Under the pieces are notes generated by a model. That model was given only the letters and a program-made list of their open reading frames with translations, searched no databases and was not told the origin of the DNA. DNA of 64,000 nt from positions 5,225,859-5,289,858 of the forward strand of contig NC_091374.1 in assembly GCF_038502225.1 (NCBI RefSeq), given 5' to 3'. Below, piece by piece: positions 1-11,557 of the stretch (position 1 is its first letter; each line of letters starts with the position of its first letter). The DNA is from Cherax quadricarinatus. Taxonomy: Eukaryota; Arthropoda; Malacostraca; Decapoda; Parastacidae. A program made the translations under genes and the position numbers.

Positions 1-295
1 CGCTAAACCTGAAAATGGTTCTCAGTAAAGCAACATATATCACACAGTGTATAATGAAACTCACTAGTGCTCAATTACTGTGTGTGATCCTTGATGATAA
101 GAAATGTACCATCTCCACTAACTACTCAATATATATACAGTGTTCCCTTTTCCAGCAACCTAATAACCCGTCTAGTTGACTTGTTGAGGGGAAACTCGTG
201 TGTACATTATACGTTCACATCGTTGATTTGAAGTCTGCAGTTACGTTTAGTTAGGTTCAGAAGATTTGTTTTCGTGTGTAGTAATATTTGACTAA
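1..295. other. No recognisable feature
   Basis: AT-rich sequence without a long open frame, tandem repeat or match to the dispersed families seen elsewhere in the window. Confidence 0.5.
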
Positions 296-430
296 ATGGT
301 TATAATTATGACCATAATTTTTAAAGGGGTGGGCCGGTAAGCCAGCGGAAGGCCTCGGTCAGATGACCAAAGCCCCAACGGTGGGGAAACACTTGTCCTG
401 TTTCCTGACGAACCTTACCTAACCTAACCT
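296..430 (+). mobile_element. repA dispersed repeat, sense copy
   Basis: First of about a dozen copies of a 130-150 base repeat called repA here. It opens with a palindromic ATTATAACCAT-like end and TTTTTAAAGGGGTGG, has the body GTAAGCCAGCGGAAGGCCTC and GTCAGATGACCAAA, then CACTTGTCCTGTTTCCTGAC, and ends in (CCTAA)n-like units. It has no coding capacity. It looks like a SINE or other non-autonomous retroposon; the class is not resolved. Confidence 0.75.
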
Positions 431-487
431 GTTTTCGTGTACATGCACTTCAAATATTCTTATTTAAGGAATTAATATATTCTTGAC

Positions 488-560
488 TTGTGGCCTGGTC
501 ACAGACCGGGCCGCGGGGGCGTTGACCCCCGAAACTCTCTCCAGGTAATCTCTCCAGGTA
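488..560 (+). mobile_element. LINE-B 3' tail fragment
   Basis: A short segment whose translation (PGHRPGRGGVDPRNSLQ) matches the last residues of the LINE-B frame seen at 38045-38225 and 47600-47675. It starts abruptly, as expected for a 5'-truncated LINE insertion. Confidence 0.6.
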
Positions 561-699
561 AACATATCGTTAGAAGCTGTAAAAACCTTCGTGTGCTCGG
601 TATATTACAGTCAACCAACACACCCCGGCTACGTTTTCTTTAAAACCTTTTGAGGATACCTTGAATTAATCCCTGTAATGGTGATACCAGGAAATTATC

Positions 700-1358
<659 letters not shown>

Positions 1359-1379
1359 CTCTTGGTGTGTGTACAATGA

Positions 1380-1875
1380 AATACACACACCTCTAGGTAT
1401 ATATTACATTAAGAGATATACTCGTCTCTCAGTGTATGTGAATTAACAGATACACACCTCAGTGTATATATACACAGATGTACACGCTTCTTGGTGTACA
1501 TACACACAAACAAATATCCCCCGTCTATGCACTGAAAAATACATACATATACTCCTCAAGGGTATATATACACTGAAATACACACCTTTCAGTTTTTATG
1601 CCCAGACACACACCTCTCAGTGTATATACACTGAGATAGACCTGCCTCAGTGTATATCTATTATTACCATCATTGTTATTCCAATTATTATTCCCAGTGG
1701 TATATACTTCGGAAAAAATAAACCACTACAAAATAAGTCTAGAAAATTCTCCACAATTTCCAAAATCAAATGTAAACAATAAATCAGAAGAGGAGAAAAA
1801 GTGATATGCAAATAGAAAGAGAGAGAGATGCCGGAGGAATGAAAACAGTGTTTGTTGTTGTTGTTGGTTGAATAC
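1380..1875. repeat. Degenerate CACCTCTCAGTGTATA repeat and low-complexity sequence
   Basis: From 1380 to about 1660 there are imperfect copies of the same CACCTCTCAGTGTATA-type unit found at 700-845. The remaining bases to 1875 are low complexity with GA and TTG runs. No credible gene is present. Confidence 0.5.
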
Positions 1876-4800
1876 GGTGGAGGGTTGTGTCATGGGATGA
1901 GGGGAGAGGTTGTGTCATGGGATGAGGGGAGGGGTTGTGTCATGGGATGAGGGGAGGGGTTGTGTTATGGGATGAGGGGAGGGTTGTGTCATGGGATGAG
2001 GGGTGGGGTTGTGTCATGGTATGAGGGGAGGGGTTGTGTTATGGGATGAGGGGAGGGTTGTGTCATGGGATGAGGGGAGAGGTTGTGTCATGGGATGAGG
2101 GGAGGGGTTGTGTTATGGGATGAGGGGAGGGGTTGTGTCATGGGAGGCGGGGAGGGGTTGTGTCATGGGATGAGGGGAGGGGTTGTGTCATGGGATGAGG
2201 GGAGGGGTTGTGTCATGGGATGAGGGGAGGGGTTGTGTCATGGGATGAGGGGAGGGGTTGTGTCTTGGGATGAGGGGAGGGGTTGTGTCATGGCATGAGG
2301 GGAGGGGTTGTGTCATGGTATGAGGGGAGGGGTTGTGTTATGGGATGAGGGGAGGGTTGTGTCATGGGATGAGGGGAGAGGTTGTGTCATGGGATGAGGG
2401 GAGGGGTTGTGTTATGGGATGAGGGGAGGGGTTGTGTCATGGGATGAGGGGAGGGGTTGTGTCATGGGATGAGGGGAGGGGTTGTGTCATGGGATGAGGG
2501 GAGGGGTTGTGTCATGGGATGAGGGGAGGGGTTGTGTCATGGGATGAGGGGAGGGGTTGTGTCATGGGATGAGGGGAGGGGTTGTGTCATGGCATGAGGG
2601 GAGGGGTTGTGTCATGGGATGAGGGGAGGGGTTGTGTCATGGGATGAGGGGAGGGGTTGTGTCATGGGATGAGGGGAGGGGTTGTGTCATGGGATGAGGG
2701 GAGGGGTTGTGTCATGGGATGAGGGGAGGGGTTGTGTCATGGCATGAGGGGAGGGGTTGTGTCATGGGATGAGGGGAGGGGTTGTGTCATGGGATGAGGG
2801 GAGGGGTTGTGTTATGGGATGAGGGGAGGGGTTGTGCCATGGGATGAGGGGAGGGGTTGTGTCATGCGATGAGGGGAGGGGTTGTGTCATGGGATGAGGG
2901 GAGGGGTTTTGTCATGGGATGAAGGGAGGGGTTGTGTCATGGGATGCGGGGAGGGGTTGTGGCATGGGATGAGGGGAGGGGTTGGGTCATGCGATGAGGG
3001 GAGGGGTTGTGTCATGGGATGAGGGGAGGGGTTTTGTCATGGGATGAGGGGAGAGATTGTGTCATGGGATGAGGGGAGGGGGTTGTGTCATGGGATGAGG
3101 GGAGGGGTTGTGTCATGGGATGAGGGGAGGGGTTGTGTCATGGGATGAGGGGAGGGGTTGTGTCATGGGATGAGGGGAGGGGTTGTGTCATGGGATGAGG
3201 GGAGGGGTTGTGTCATGGGATGAGGGGAGGGGGTTGTGTCATGGGATGAGGGGAGGGGTTGTGTCATGGGATGAGGGGAGGGGGTTGTGTAATGGGATGA
3301 GGGGAGGGGTTGTGTCATGGGATGAGGGGAGGGGTTGTGTCATGGGATGAGGGGAGGGGTTGTGTCATGGGATGAGGGGAGGGGTTGTGTCAAGGGATGA
3401 GGGGAGGGGTTGTGTCATGGGATGTGGGGCGGGGTTGTGTCATGGGATGCGGGGAAGGGGTTGTGTCAAGGGATGAGGGGAGGGGTTGTGTCATGGGATG
3501 AGGGGAGGGGTTGTGTCATGGGATGAGGGGAGGGGTTGTGTCATGGGATGAGGGGAGGGGTTGTGTCATGGGATGAGGGGAGGGGTTGTGTCATGGGATG
3601 AGGGGAGGGGTTGTGTCATGGGATGAGGGGAGGGGTTGGGTCATGGGGTGAGGGGAGGGGTTGTGTCAAGGGATGAGGGGAGGGGTTGTGTCATGGGATG
3701 AGGGGAGGGGTTGTGTCATGGGATGAGGGGAGGGGGTTGTGTCATGGGATGAGGAGAGGGGTTTGTCATGGGATGAGGGGAGGGGGTTGTGTCATGGGAT
3801 GAGGGGAGGGGTTGGGCTATTGGATGAGGGGAGGGGTTGTGTCATGGGATGAGGAGAGGGGTTGTTTCATGGGATGAGGGGAGGGGTTGTGTCATGGGAT
3901 GAGGGGAGGGGGTTGTGTCATGGGATGAGGGGAGGGGTTGGGCCATGCCATGAGGGGAGGGGTTGTGTCATGGGATGAGGGGAGGGGGTTGTGTCATGGG
4001 ATGAGGGGAGGGGGTTGTGTCATGGGATGAGGGGAGGGGCTGTGTCATGGGATGAGGGGAGGGGTTGTGTCATGGGATGAGGGGAGGGTTGTGTCATGGG
4101 ATGAGGGGAGGGGTTGGGTCATGGGATGAGGGGAGGGGTTGTCATGGGATGAGGGGAGGGGGTTGTGTCATGGGATGAGGGGAGGGGTTGTGTCATGGGA
4201 TGAGGGGAGGGGTTGTGTCATGGGATGAGGGGAGGGCTGTGTCATGGGATGAGGGGAGGGGTTGGGACATGGGATGAGGGGAGGGGTTGTGTCATGGGAT
4301 GAGGGGAGGGGGTTGTGTCATGGGATGAGGGGAGGTGTTGTGTCATGGGATTAGGGGAGGGGTTGTGTCATGGGATGAGGGGAGGGGTTTGTGTCATGGG
4401 ATGAGGAGAGGGGGTTGTGTCATGGGATGAGGGGTGGGGTTGGGCCATGGGATGAGGGGAGGGGTTGTGTCATGGGATTAGGGGATGGGATTGTGTCATG
4501 GGATGAGAGGAGGGGTTGTGTCATGGGATTAGTGGAGGGGTTGTGTCATGGGATAAGGGGAGGGAGGGTAGGGGGTTCTGTCGTGGGATGAGGGTGAGGG
4601 AGGGTAGGGGGATGAGTCATGGGATGTGGGAGGGATGGTAGGGGGCTCTGTCGTGGGATGATGGGAGGAAGGGTAGGGGGATGAGTCATTGGATGAGAGG
4701 AGGCGGTTATGTCATGGGATGAGGGGAGGGAGGGTAGGGATTGTGTCAGGGGATGAAATGAGGGAGGGTAGGGGGATGAGTCATTGGATGAGGGGATGGG

Positions 4801-4942
4801 GTTATGTCATGGGATGAGGGTAGGGGGTTGTGTCATGGGATGAGGGGAGGGGTTGTGTCATGGGTTGAGGGGAGGGGTTGTCATGGGATGAGGGGAGGGG
4901 TTGTGTCATGGGATGAGGGTAGGGGGTTGAGTCATGGGGTAG
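1876..4942. repeat. 25-base G-rich minisatellite
   Basis: About 120 tandem copies of a 25-base unit containing ATGAGGGGAGGGG and TTGTGTCATGGG. Units are near identical in the first two thirds, with single-base variants (TTATGG, GCATGA, an extra G). They degrade after about 4560 into longer GGGAGGGTAGGGGG variants. The plus strand is G-rich with three or four G runs per unit, so G-quadruplex formation is plausible. Unit length is not a multiple of three and no coding role is indicated. Confidence 0.97.
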
Positions 4943-5087
4943 GTGGAGAGGAATGGGGTTGATTAACAAGGAAAGTGTGGGGTTGAAATCTTGAGGTTGA
5001 GGAAAGGAAGAATGGGGTTATGACTGAAGGAGAGGTTAAACTATTGTATTATGTGATTGTGTAAAGGATTTAGTAAGATAACTGAGG

Positions 5088-5178
5088 TTTTCGGGGGTCA
5101 GCGCTCCCGCGGCCCGGTCTGTGACCAGGCGTTGCTGTGGATCAGGATCTGATCAACCAGGCTGTTACTGCTGACTCG
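5088..5178 (-). mobile_element. LINE-B C-terminal fragment
   Basis: On the minus strand this translates as SSNSLVDQILIHSNAWSQTG, the conserved end of the LINE-B reverse transcriptase frame (compare 46736-46990). Confidence 0.65.
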
Positions 5179-5204
5179 GTATGCTAATAACTATAAATTG
5201 TTCA

Positions 5205-5335
5205 TTAATTTAAGTTTATTTAGGTACAGGTACACATAAATACAGTTATACAAATTATCATGCATATTAACATATGCAAATTACCTAGGATAACCCTAAA
5301 AAAAATCAAAGTTACTTTATTTCCATTGGGGTCCG
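5205..5335 (-). mobile_element. LINE-C 3' UTR fragment
   Basis: The reverse complement carries the LINE-C terminal block: GACCCCAATGGAAATAA, the GGGTTATCCTAGG region, then an ACCTAAATAAACTTA-like end with an AATAAA signal. Compare 10195-10325. Confidence 0.65.
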
Positions 5336-5430
5336 TGTTAATTGTGTAATTGACTCAGCATGATGATAACTCCGTTAATAATTCAGTAAGATAATTGTGT
5401 GTAATTGATTCAGTACGATGATAATTGTGC

Positions 5431-5582
5431 GTGAGGTTAGGTAAGCTTTGTCGGGAAACAGAACCAGTGTTTCCTGACGCGGGTTATATATGCTGACTCA
5501 CAGTTGGAGCTTTTGGTCATCTGACCGAGAACTTTCCCTGGCTTACCGGTCAACCCCCTTTTAAAAATCATGGTTATAGTGC
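5431..5582 (-). mobile_element. repA dispersed repeat, antisense copy
   Basis: Near full length in reverse: TTAGG-like start, GTGTTTCCTGACGCGGGT, GGTCATCTGACCGAGAA, GGCTTACCGGTC, then TTTAAAAATCATGGTTAT. Confidence 0.75.
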
Positions 5583-5682
5583 GTGAATGATTTATTTCGA
5601 TAATAAGTGGATGTGTAGATGCCTCTCCTCCCCCCCCCCTCCAAGTACAATAACTATAAATACCTCAGTCCCATCTTAATGG

Positions 5683-6185
5683 TGATAAGGTACCTCAGAG
5701 AAAGGGACCCAAGGCCGGGCCACTATGTACTTGGAAAAGGCCCGGCCCGGTAGAGTACCGGCAAATTAAGGAGAGCGACAATAACAACTTTTAGATGCCT
5801 ACTACAATAATAAGCGTGATTGAGCAACTGTTGTAATATGATAATAAACTGGAGTTTGGTTGAGAGAATGAGACCACTTACATATTTATGTTCCTGTGTG
5901 TGTACTAGTAGCAATTAGTTAGTTAAAGATTAGCCGGTATTCTCCCGGCCCGGGCCTTTTCCAAGTGGTGGCCCGGCCTTGGCTCCCTCTTTAGGGAGTG
6001 TCTGAGACCTAAGTCTCCCATGGGAGGAGGCACAAGTACCTCCTCATCTTTGGGACCAACTGTCCCCAGGCCTAGCCACAACCTAGGCCTCTCTGGTCTG
6101 CCATCCCCACCCCAAGGGGGCAAATGGGAATGACAGTCTTATGAGCTAAAGGCTCGGGCTCAGGCACCTACCCTACCCTAGAAGG
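5683..6185. repeat. Family M inverted pair
   Basis: A GC-rich repeat appears twice in opposite orientation. The minus copy is at about 5690-5765 and the plus copy at about 5930-6185, separated by about 165 bases. Shared blocks are GCCGGTA, CCCGGGCCTTTTCCAAGT and GTGGCCCGGCCTTGG. The start of the same repeat recurs at 45846-45884 beside the 36-base satellite. Open frames across it are incidental. Confidence 0.65.
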
Positions 6186-6189
6186 GTTA

Positions 6190-6999
6190 GGCATGGTGTC
6201 GATCACTAGTAGCAAAAATTTACAAGAGTTACCCTTCAAGTGACTGAACATCCCCGAGGTGTGTTCAACACAGACGCCTGGTTACTTATCCAATAACTTA
6301 GTTTATATTTAATACTGAATTTTTATTTATTTACCAATTTATCTTATTTCCCTGAGGAAGAGGGGCGTGGTTGGCGCGTCAACCGTTAATGGCGGGAGTG
6401 TCGACAGTTTCCATAGTAATATATTTGGCTATTTTTCTCTGTTGCCTTGCGTACGATAACACATTTGTTTCCCCGGGCAACCAGGGGAAACTACAGGAAA
6501 GTTGCCGTGTTGAAAATATCTGCAGAAAAGTGAACTGCAGGCAATAAAAACTAAGATATTGCAGGAATGAGAATGGTATCAGAGAGAGTTACATTAGCAG
6601 CGGTATTATTAACGTCACCGGTGGCACAGGAAACTTTACAAAACTCTTTTTAAGATTTAAAAGAGAGGCAACCTGGCATACTTTTTTGTACTGTTGGGTA
6701 AGAATTTTTACTATTTGGCAAGATTTGGCAAACTGTCATTTAATTAATAGATTTTCGAGGAACTTTGGATAGTCACAGGGCAGTAGTAGTGGTCTAGGAC
6801 TAGCATTTCTGAGAATCCTAGAATTCCACATACAAAATTTTGTATAATTGTAGCTTGAAATCCTTACGAGAATTTTTTTTATACATTATTTGCATATTCT
6901 ACACATAGGCTGATGATTAATGGGACTTTAAGCCTATCGACTACACAAGGGTCTTTAACGTGTATATATACAGACATTTACCGCTTGGTATATAGTATT
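6190..6999. other. No recognisable feature
   Basis: Unique-looking AT-rich sequence. A short stretch at about 6920-6980 (TTTAAGCCTATCGACTACAC) resembles dispersed family L. No gene is supported. Confidence 0.45.
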
Positions 7000-7108
7000 G
7001 CTTGCTCCTAGGTTAGGTATAATTATTCAGGTATACACAAATACAGTTACATTGCTTATCATACAAAAAAGTCAGAGTAACTTATTTCCATTGGGGTCTT
7101 TTTTATTT
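7000..7108 (-). mobile_element. LINE-C 3' UTR fragment
   Basis: The reverse complement reads GACCCCAATGGAAATAAG, then the AACTGTATTTGTGTATACC block of the LINE-C 3' end. Confidence 0.65.
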
Positions 7109-7109
7109 C

Positions 7110-7222
7110 TAGGTTAGGTAAGGTGTGTTAGGAAACAGGACAAGTATTTCCTGACGCGGGTCTTAGTCCTATGATGACCCACAGCTGGAGCTTTTGGCCA
7201 TATGATCGAGGCCTTCCACTGT
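7110..7222 (-). mobile_element. repA dispersed repeat, antisense copy
   Basis: Starts with TTAGGTAAGG and runs through CAGGACAAGTATTTCCTGAC, TGATGACCCACAGCTGGAGC and CGAGGCCTTCCACTG. It is truncated before the AT-rich end. Confidence 0.75.
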
Positions 7223-7280
7223 GTTAACAAAGAGATATAATAGATTCCGAGGTGCCACGAACAAATTACAATTGTATATA

Positions 7281-7308
7281 CAGAGCCTCCTACTTGTAGG
7301 AGGCTCTG
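7281..7308. repeat. Perfect 13-base hairpin
   Basis: The arm CAGAGCCTCCTAC is followed by TT and its exact reverse complement. No adjacent T-run or gene gives it a function. Confidence 0.8.
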
Positions 7309-7463
7309 AATTATCCTTTACTACAGACATAATACACAAAGACGGTTGCAGCTACGGAAGTATTAACTCGGAGCCTCGTAGGAGTGAGACGCCCTGTGTC
7401 AGGTTACGTGACCAGGTGGAGTTCAACCCTCACAGGCAGAGCTATAAGCATATTCCAAAATAC

Positions 7464-7569
<106 letters not shown>

Positions 7570-7659
7570 GCTCTTTTATTCGTCTGCTTCTCACACTTTA
7601 TTGAGGCGTTCATTTTCCTCAGTGGATTTTTTTTCCACGATGCCAAGGGAAAAAAAATC

Positions 7660-8075
7660 CCTGACGTAACCTGTAAAAGTCCACTAGACAACCCGGAGAA
7701 ACCACGACTCGACCTGGAAAAATATACTGTACAATTTAAATGTACGACACAACCCGGAAAAATGTATTACACAATCTGGAAATATTTACGACGCGACCTG
7801 AAAAGATCTTAGTCACGTCCTGGAAAAACCAACCCTCTGACCTGGAAAAAACAGCCACGTGACCTGGAAAAATCCCCGTGTGACCCGGAAAAATCAACGT
7901 GACCTGGAAAAGTCAACCACGTGACGTGGAAAAAATCCCACATGCGACCCAGGAAAAAAAAATCACCGCACGTGACCTGGAGAAATCCACGACGTGACCC
8001 GGAGAAATCCACGACGTGACCAGGAGAAATCCACGACGTGACCCGGAGAAATCCACTTGACCTGGAAAAATCCCT
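7660..8075. repeat. Degenerate GACCTGGAAAAATC minisatellite
   Basis: Repeated GTGACCTGGAAAAATCCACG-like units. Spacing varies from about 20 to 40 bases in the left part and is a regular 22 bases at about 7990-8057. The minus-strand open frame here is a by-product. Confidence 0.8.
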
Positions 8076-8365
8076 GGGCACCACACTCTTACTGAGAGTT
8101 TTCGCGCTGAAATATTGCCCAGGAGTTCCTTACTACGCTTTATTAAAAAAAAATATGCGAAATTTAAATTCTCTAATGTTGTTTAAAATATGACTGTATA
8201 TCACTGAACTTTCTCTATTCTTCCTGTATAACCTAAACTGTTCTTCTCTTGCCTACAACTATGTGGAAATTTTTACAAGAGTCCTAATGTATGTATATAT
8301 ACGTCCTTGATGTATACAGGTATTCCAAGATTGGGCAAGCCTGTAGGGGACAGAGGTCAGTGCTT
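8076..8365. other. No recognisable feature
   Basis: AT-rich spacer between the degenerate minisatellite and a LINE-D fragment. Confidence 0.45.
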
Positions 8366-8545
8366 TGTGGTCTGTGTGTACTCGCCTCTTCACTGAGTGC
8401 TACTAGGTCCTTTCCCTGCTCCACGAGCTTTATCGTACCTCATATTAAAGCTATGTATGGTTCCTGCCTCCACTACCTCACTTGCTAGGCTAGTCCACTT
8501 TCTGACTACTCTGTGACTGAAAAAAATACTTCCTAACGTTTGTGT
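8366..8545 (-). mobile_element. LINE-D 3' fragment
   Basis: Antisense match to the end of the LINE-D frame and its flank. It contains CTCCACGAGCTTTATCGTAC and AAAGCTATGTATGGTTCCTG, as at 40560-40640. It lies immediately upstream of the LINE-C insertion in opposite orientation. Confidence 0.7.
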
Positions 8546-8574
8546 GAGAGAGAGTGGGTAATCCTGTACGGTGA

Positions 8575-10325
8575 TTATGAATTGCTGTTACTCACATAAT
8601 AAATCTATCAATCACCACTAATACCGTACCGGAGGGGTTCAAGGAGGCCAGAGTTACTCCTATCTTCAAGAAAAATAGTAGGTCTGATGTAAGCAACTAT
8701 AGGCCTGTTAGTATACTCAGTATAATATCCAAAATTCTAGAGAGGGCGGTGTACTGTCAAGTAGTTAAATACCTTAATGACAACAACATTCTCCATAGCT
8801 ATCAGTCGGGCTTTAGAACATCTTATTCAACCGACACCTCCCTAATTAATCTGATGGATTACCTGAGAACTGAAATGTCAAAGGGGAACCTCATAGGTAT
8901 GGTAACCTTAGACCTGCAAAAGGCCTTCGACACTGTCAACCACAATATATTATGTAAGAAACTTCAAGCTATCGGTATAGGTTCTGTAGACTGGTTTAAG
9001 TCCTACCTTAACAACAGGAGACAAATAGTCAAAATCAACAAAACGGAATCAGAACCCCTGCCGATAACATGTGGAGCTCCCCAAGGTAGTATTCTGGGTC
9101 CCTTATTATTCTTATGTTATGTCAATGACACGCCTATCAGTGTCAAGTGCAAACTCCTACTGTATGCAGATGACAGTGCTCTGTTAGTGTCAGGTAAAGA
9201 CCCACAAGATATTGCTAATGTTTTAACACTGGAACTGGAGTCCTGCAGCAAATGGTTAGTAGACAACAAACTATCATTACACCTCGGGAAAACTGAAGCC
9301 ATTCTCATTGGCACGAAACATAAACTGAGAAGGGTAAATAATTTTAATGTTCAGTGTAATAGGGAGCCCATCACTTTGGTTTCATCAGTAAAATATCTGG
9401 GAATCCCCTTTGACCCATGCATGTCACGAGAATTGATAGGGAACAGTGTAGTAAAGAAAGCGAATGCCAGACTGAAGTTCCTGTATAGACAAGCACAGTG
9501 TCTACCTACTGAGGCTCGCAGGACCCTATGTCTAGCCTTTATACAATGCCATATGGATTACGCTTGCTCTTCATGGTACTCTGCCTTGACAAAAAAACTG
9601 AAAGATAGACTGCAAATCACCCAGAACAAAATCGTAAGATTCATCCTGGGGCTGGGACCAAGAGAACATGTAGGCCAGGATGAATTACAGCAGTTGGATA
9701 TGCTGAATGTTGAAGACAGAGTAAAACAACTGAAGCTAAATCATGTTTATAAAATTGCTCAGTGTCCAGAATATCTTGCTGTCAATTTTGTCAAGGTTGG
9801 GAACCAAAGCAATCATAGTACTAGGTGGAGAGAGCACAACTTTGTAGTACCCACAGTCAGTGGCCAGGCTTCAAACACCTTTTATTGTACAGCAATGAAG
9901 GAATGGAACAGACTGCCTGCACATGTCAAAGCCAGTCATAGCATGAGCCAGTTCAAGAAGAGAGCCAAAAGGTGTCTGATGAATGTAGCTACAGAAAGGG
10001 AGGGGAATGATTTTCTATTTTTTAGCTAACATACGTGTAAATTTTACCTTATTTCTAGTAATGACCCTCGTATTGTAGATAGTCTTAATGACCCTCGTGT
10101 AGCAGATAGTCTTTTTAGTATGATAATAAGATATTATCTTCATTATAGAATAATAAGAAAATATTATAACCTTTATATTATAATAATAAGGTAAAAGGAC
10201 CCCAATGGAGAGGTAAGTCACTGTCCTACTTTTTTGGGTTATCCCAGGTTCTCCACACATATGCTGCTATGTACGATAATCTATGTAACTGTATTTGTGT
10301 ATACCTGAATAAACTTACTTATGGT
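8575..10325 (+). mobile_element. LINE-C retrotransposon, 5'-truncated, RT frame intact
   Basis: A 5'-truncated non-LTR element made of an uninterrupted RT frame (8581-10029) and a 3' UTR of about 300 bases. The UTR ends in the block AGGACCCCAATGG, GGGTTATCCCAGG, ATGCTGCTATGTACGATAAT, GTATACCTGAATAAACTTAC with an AATAAA signal. The same terminal block occurs alone at 5205, 7000 and 62092 and forms the tail of the SINE at 48150. No endonuclease or ORF1 is present. Confidence 0.88.
8581..10029 (+). CDS. LINE-C reverse transcriptase (partial, N-terminus missing)
   Basis: Reverse transcriptase that would copy its own mRNA at a nicked chromosomal target. The frame is open from the truncation point (a TGA lies just upstream at 8578) for about 482 codons. 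The start is therefore artificial; an internal GTG at 8749 is not the true start. Visible RT blocks in order are VTPIFKKN, SNYRPVSILS near residues 40-50, LDLQKAFDTVNH near 110, GAPQGSILGPLLF near 165 and the catalytic YADDSALL near 195. They are followed by the C-terminal region with LITQNKIVRF-like sequence and KEWNRLPAHV. The pattern fits the broad Jockey/CR1/Rex group; I do not assign a clade. Lack of any stop or frameshift suggests a relatively recent insertion compared with LINE-R and LINE-D here. Confidence 0.9.
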   Translation: MAVTHIINLSITTNTVPEGFKEARVTPIFKKNSRSDVSNYRPVSILSIISKILERAVYCQVVKYLNDNNILHSYQSGFRTSYSTDTSLINLMDYLRTEMSKGNLIGMVTLDLQKAFDTVNHNILCKKLQAIGIGSVDWFKSYLNNRRQIVKINKTESEPLPITCGAPQGSILGPLLFLCYVNDTPISVKCKLLLYADDSALLVSGKDPQDIANVLTLELESCSKWLVDNKLSLHLGKTEAILIGTKHKLRRVNNFNVQCNREPITLVSSVKYLGIPFDPCMSRELIGNSVVKKANARLKFLYRQAQCLPTEARRTLCLAFIQCHMDYACSSWYSALTKKLKDRLQITQNKIVRFILGLGPREHVGQDELQQLDMLNVEDRVKQLKLNHVYKIAQCPEYLAVNFVKVGNQSNHSTRWREHNFVVPTVSGQASNTFYCTAMKEWNRLPAHVKASHSMSQFKKRAKRCLMNVATEREGNDFLFFS

Positions 10326-10556
10326 CGAGGAAGGTGATAGCCAGTCCAGCATGACTTAAAGATTATATTAGTGAGAGCACTACAGTGTTATCCACTTGTG
10401 TATAAGTGAGCCCACAGTGCTAACCACGTATATAAGTGTGTGAGCGCACAGTATATACTACCCACGTATCGACAGTATACTACCCAAGTGTCGTACATCA
10501 CGACTATAATACACCAAGAAACATTCATCACTGGATCTTATTGTGCCCACGGAACA

Positions 10557-10785
10557 AGTGGTAGTGATCAATAACAACACTGCACTAGCCAAGGAGTCGA
10601 ACCCATGCTGTTTTGGCACGCCTCATCGTGAGAGAACGCATGACGCATTAGACCACTAGACCACACAATCCGATAGTGTGGTCTAGTGGTCTAAAGCGTC
10701 ATTCGATTTCTCTCACCATGAGGCGGGCCAAAACAGAATGGGTTCGACTCCTTGGCTAGTGCAGTGTAGTTATTGATCACTAGAT
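10557..10785. mobile_element. tI: palindrome of two tRNA-like units
   Basis: Arms of about 107-110 bases (10557-10666 and 10676-10785) are near reverse complements around a 9-base centre. Each arm has pol III promoter-like boxes. In the right arm the A-box-like TGGTCTAGTGG is at 10679-10689 and the B-box GGTTCGACTCC at 10741-10751; the left arm has them in reverse. It is too diverged to be a functional tRNA. The same family forms the palindrome at 32967-33365. Outer flanks CACTGGATCT and CACTAGATCT are a weak target-duplication candidate. Confidence 0.8.
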
Positions 10786-10789
10786 CTGT

Positions 10790-11190
10790 GAACTAGTGGT
10801 CAACGTCACAGTTAACGAGGTGTGATCACGCAGTAAATCTGTTCGTAACTACTGTTCTAAAACCTGTATGAGCAAACGAATATAAGTAAATATTTATCAA
10901 GTTCCACGTGAAAAAAACTTCGTCAAAATCGTTTTTTATATTTAAGATAAAGAGTACAGAAGCGGATGTATTGTATGTTCTCTGGTACACTGAAAACTAA
11001 CGTTTAGTTCAGTAGTGTATAAAACTTGGATACAGGTTTTAACGAAATAATCATGTGAGTAGTTCATTACGAGGTCAAACAGTTTAAAATTAGAGCAAAT
11101 GTGATTAGCTTGGCTAATTGTAGTTCTCATGCAATTAACTCTATATATTTTATGAAGGAAACTTAAGCAGTTCAGACCTGAGTCAGTACA
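10790..11190. other. No recognisable feature
   Basis: AT-rich sequence with no repeat family or gene that I recognise. Confidence 0.45.
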
Positions 11191-11218
11191 AGTGTCTTTA
11201 ACATGTAATGTCGTGGCA

Positions 11219-11299
<81 letters not shown>
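11219..11299. repeat. (AT)n microsatellite, interrupted
   Basis: AT units with a few G and AA interruptions, lying directly beyond the 3' end of the LINE-R copy. Confidence 0.95.
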
Positions 11300-11303
<4 letters not shown>

Positions 11304-11557
11304 TTTTTTTTATTATTATCACACTGGCCGATTCCCACCAAGGCAGGGTGGCCCGAAAAAGAAAAACTTTCACCATCATTCACTCCATCACTGTCTTGCC
11401 AGAAGGGTGCTTTACACTACAGTTTTTAAACTGCAACATTAACACCCCTCCTTCAGAGTGCAGGCACTGTACTTCCCATCTCCAGGACTCAAGTCCGGCC
11501 TGCCGGTTTCCCTGAATCCCTTCATAAATGTTACTTTGCTCACACTCCAACAGCACG

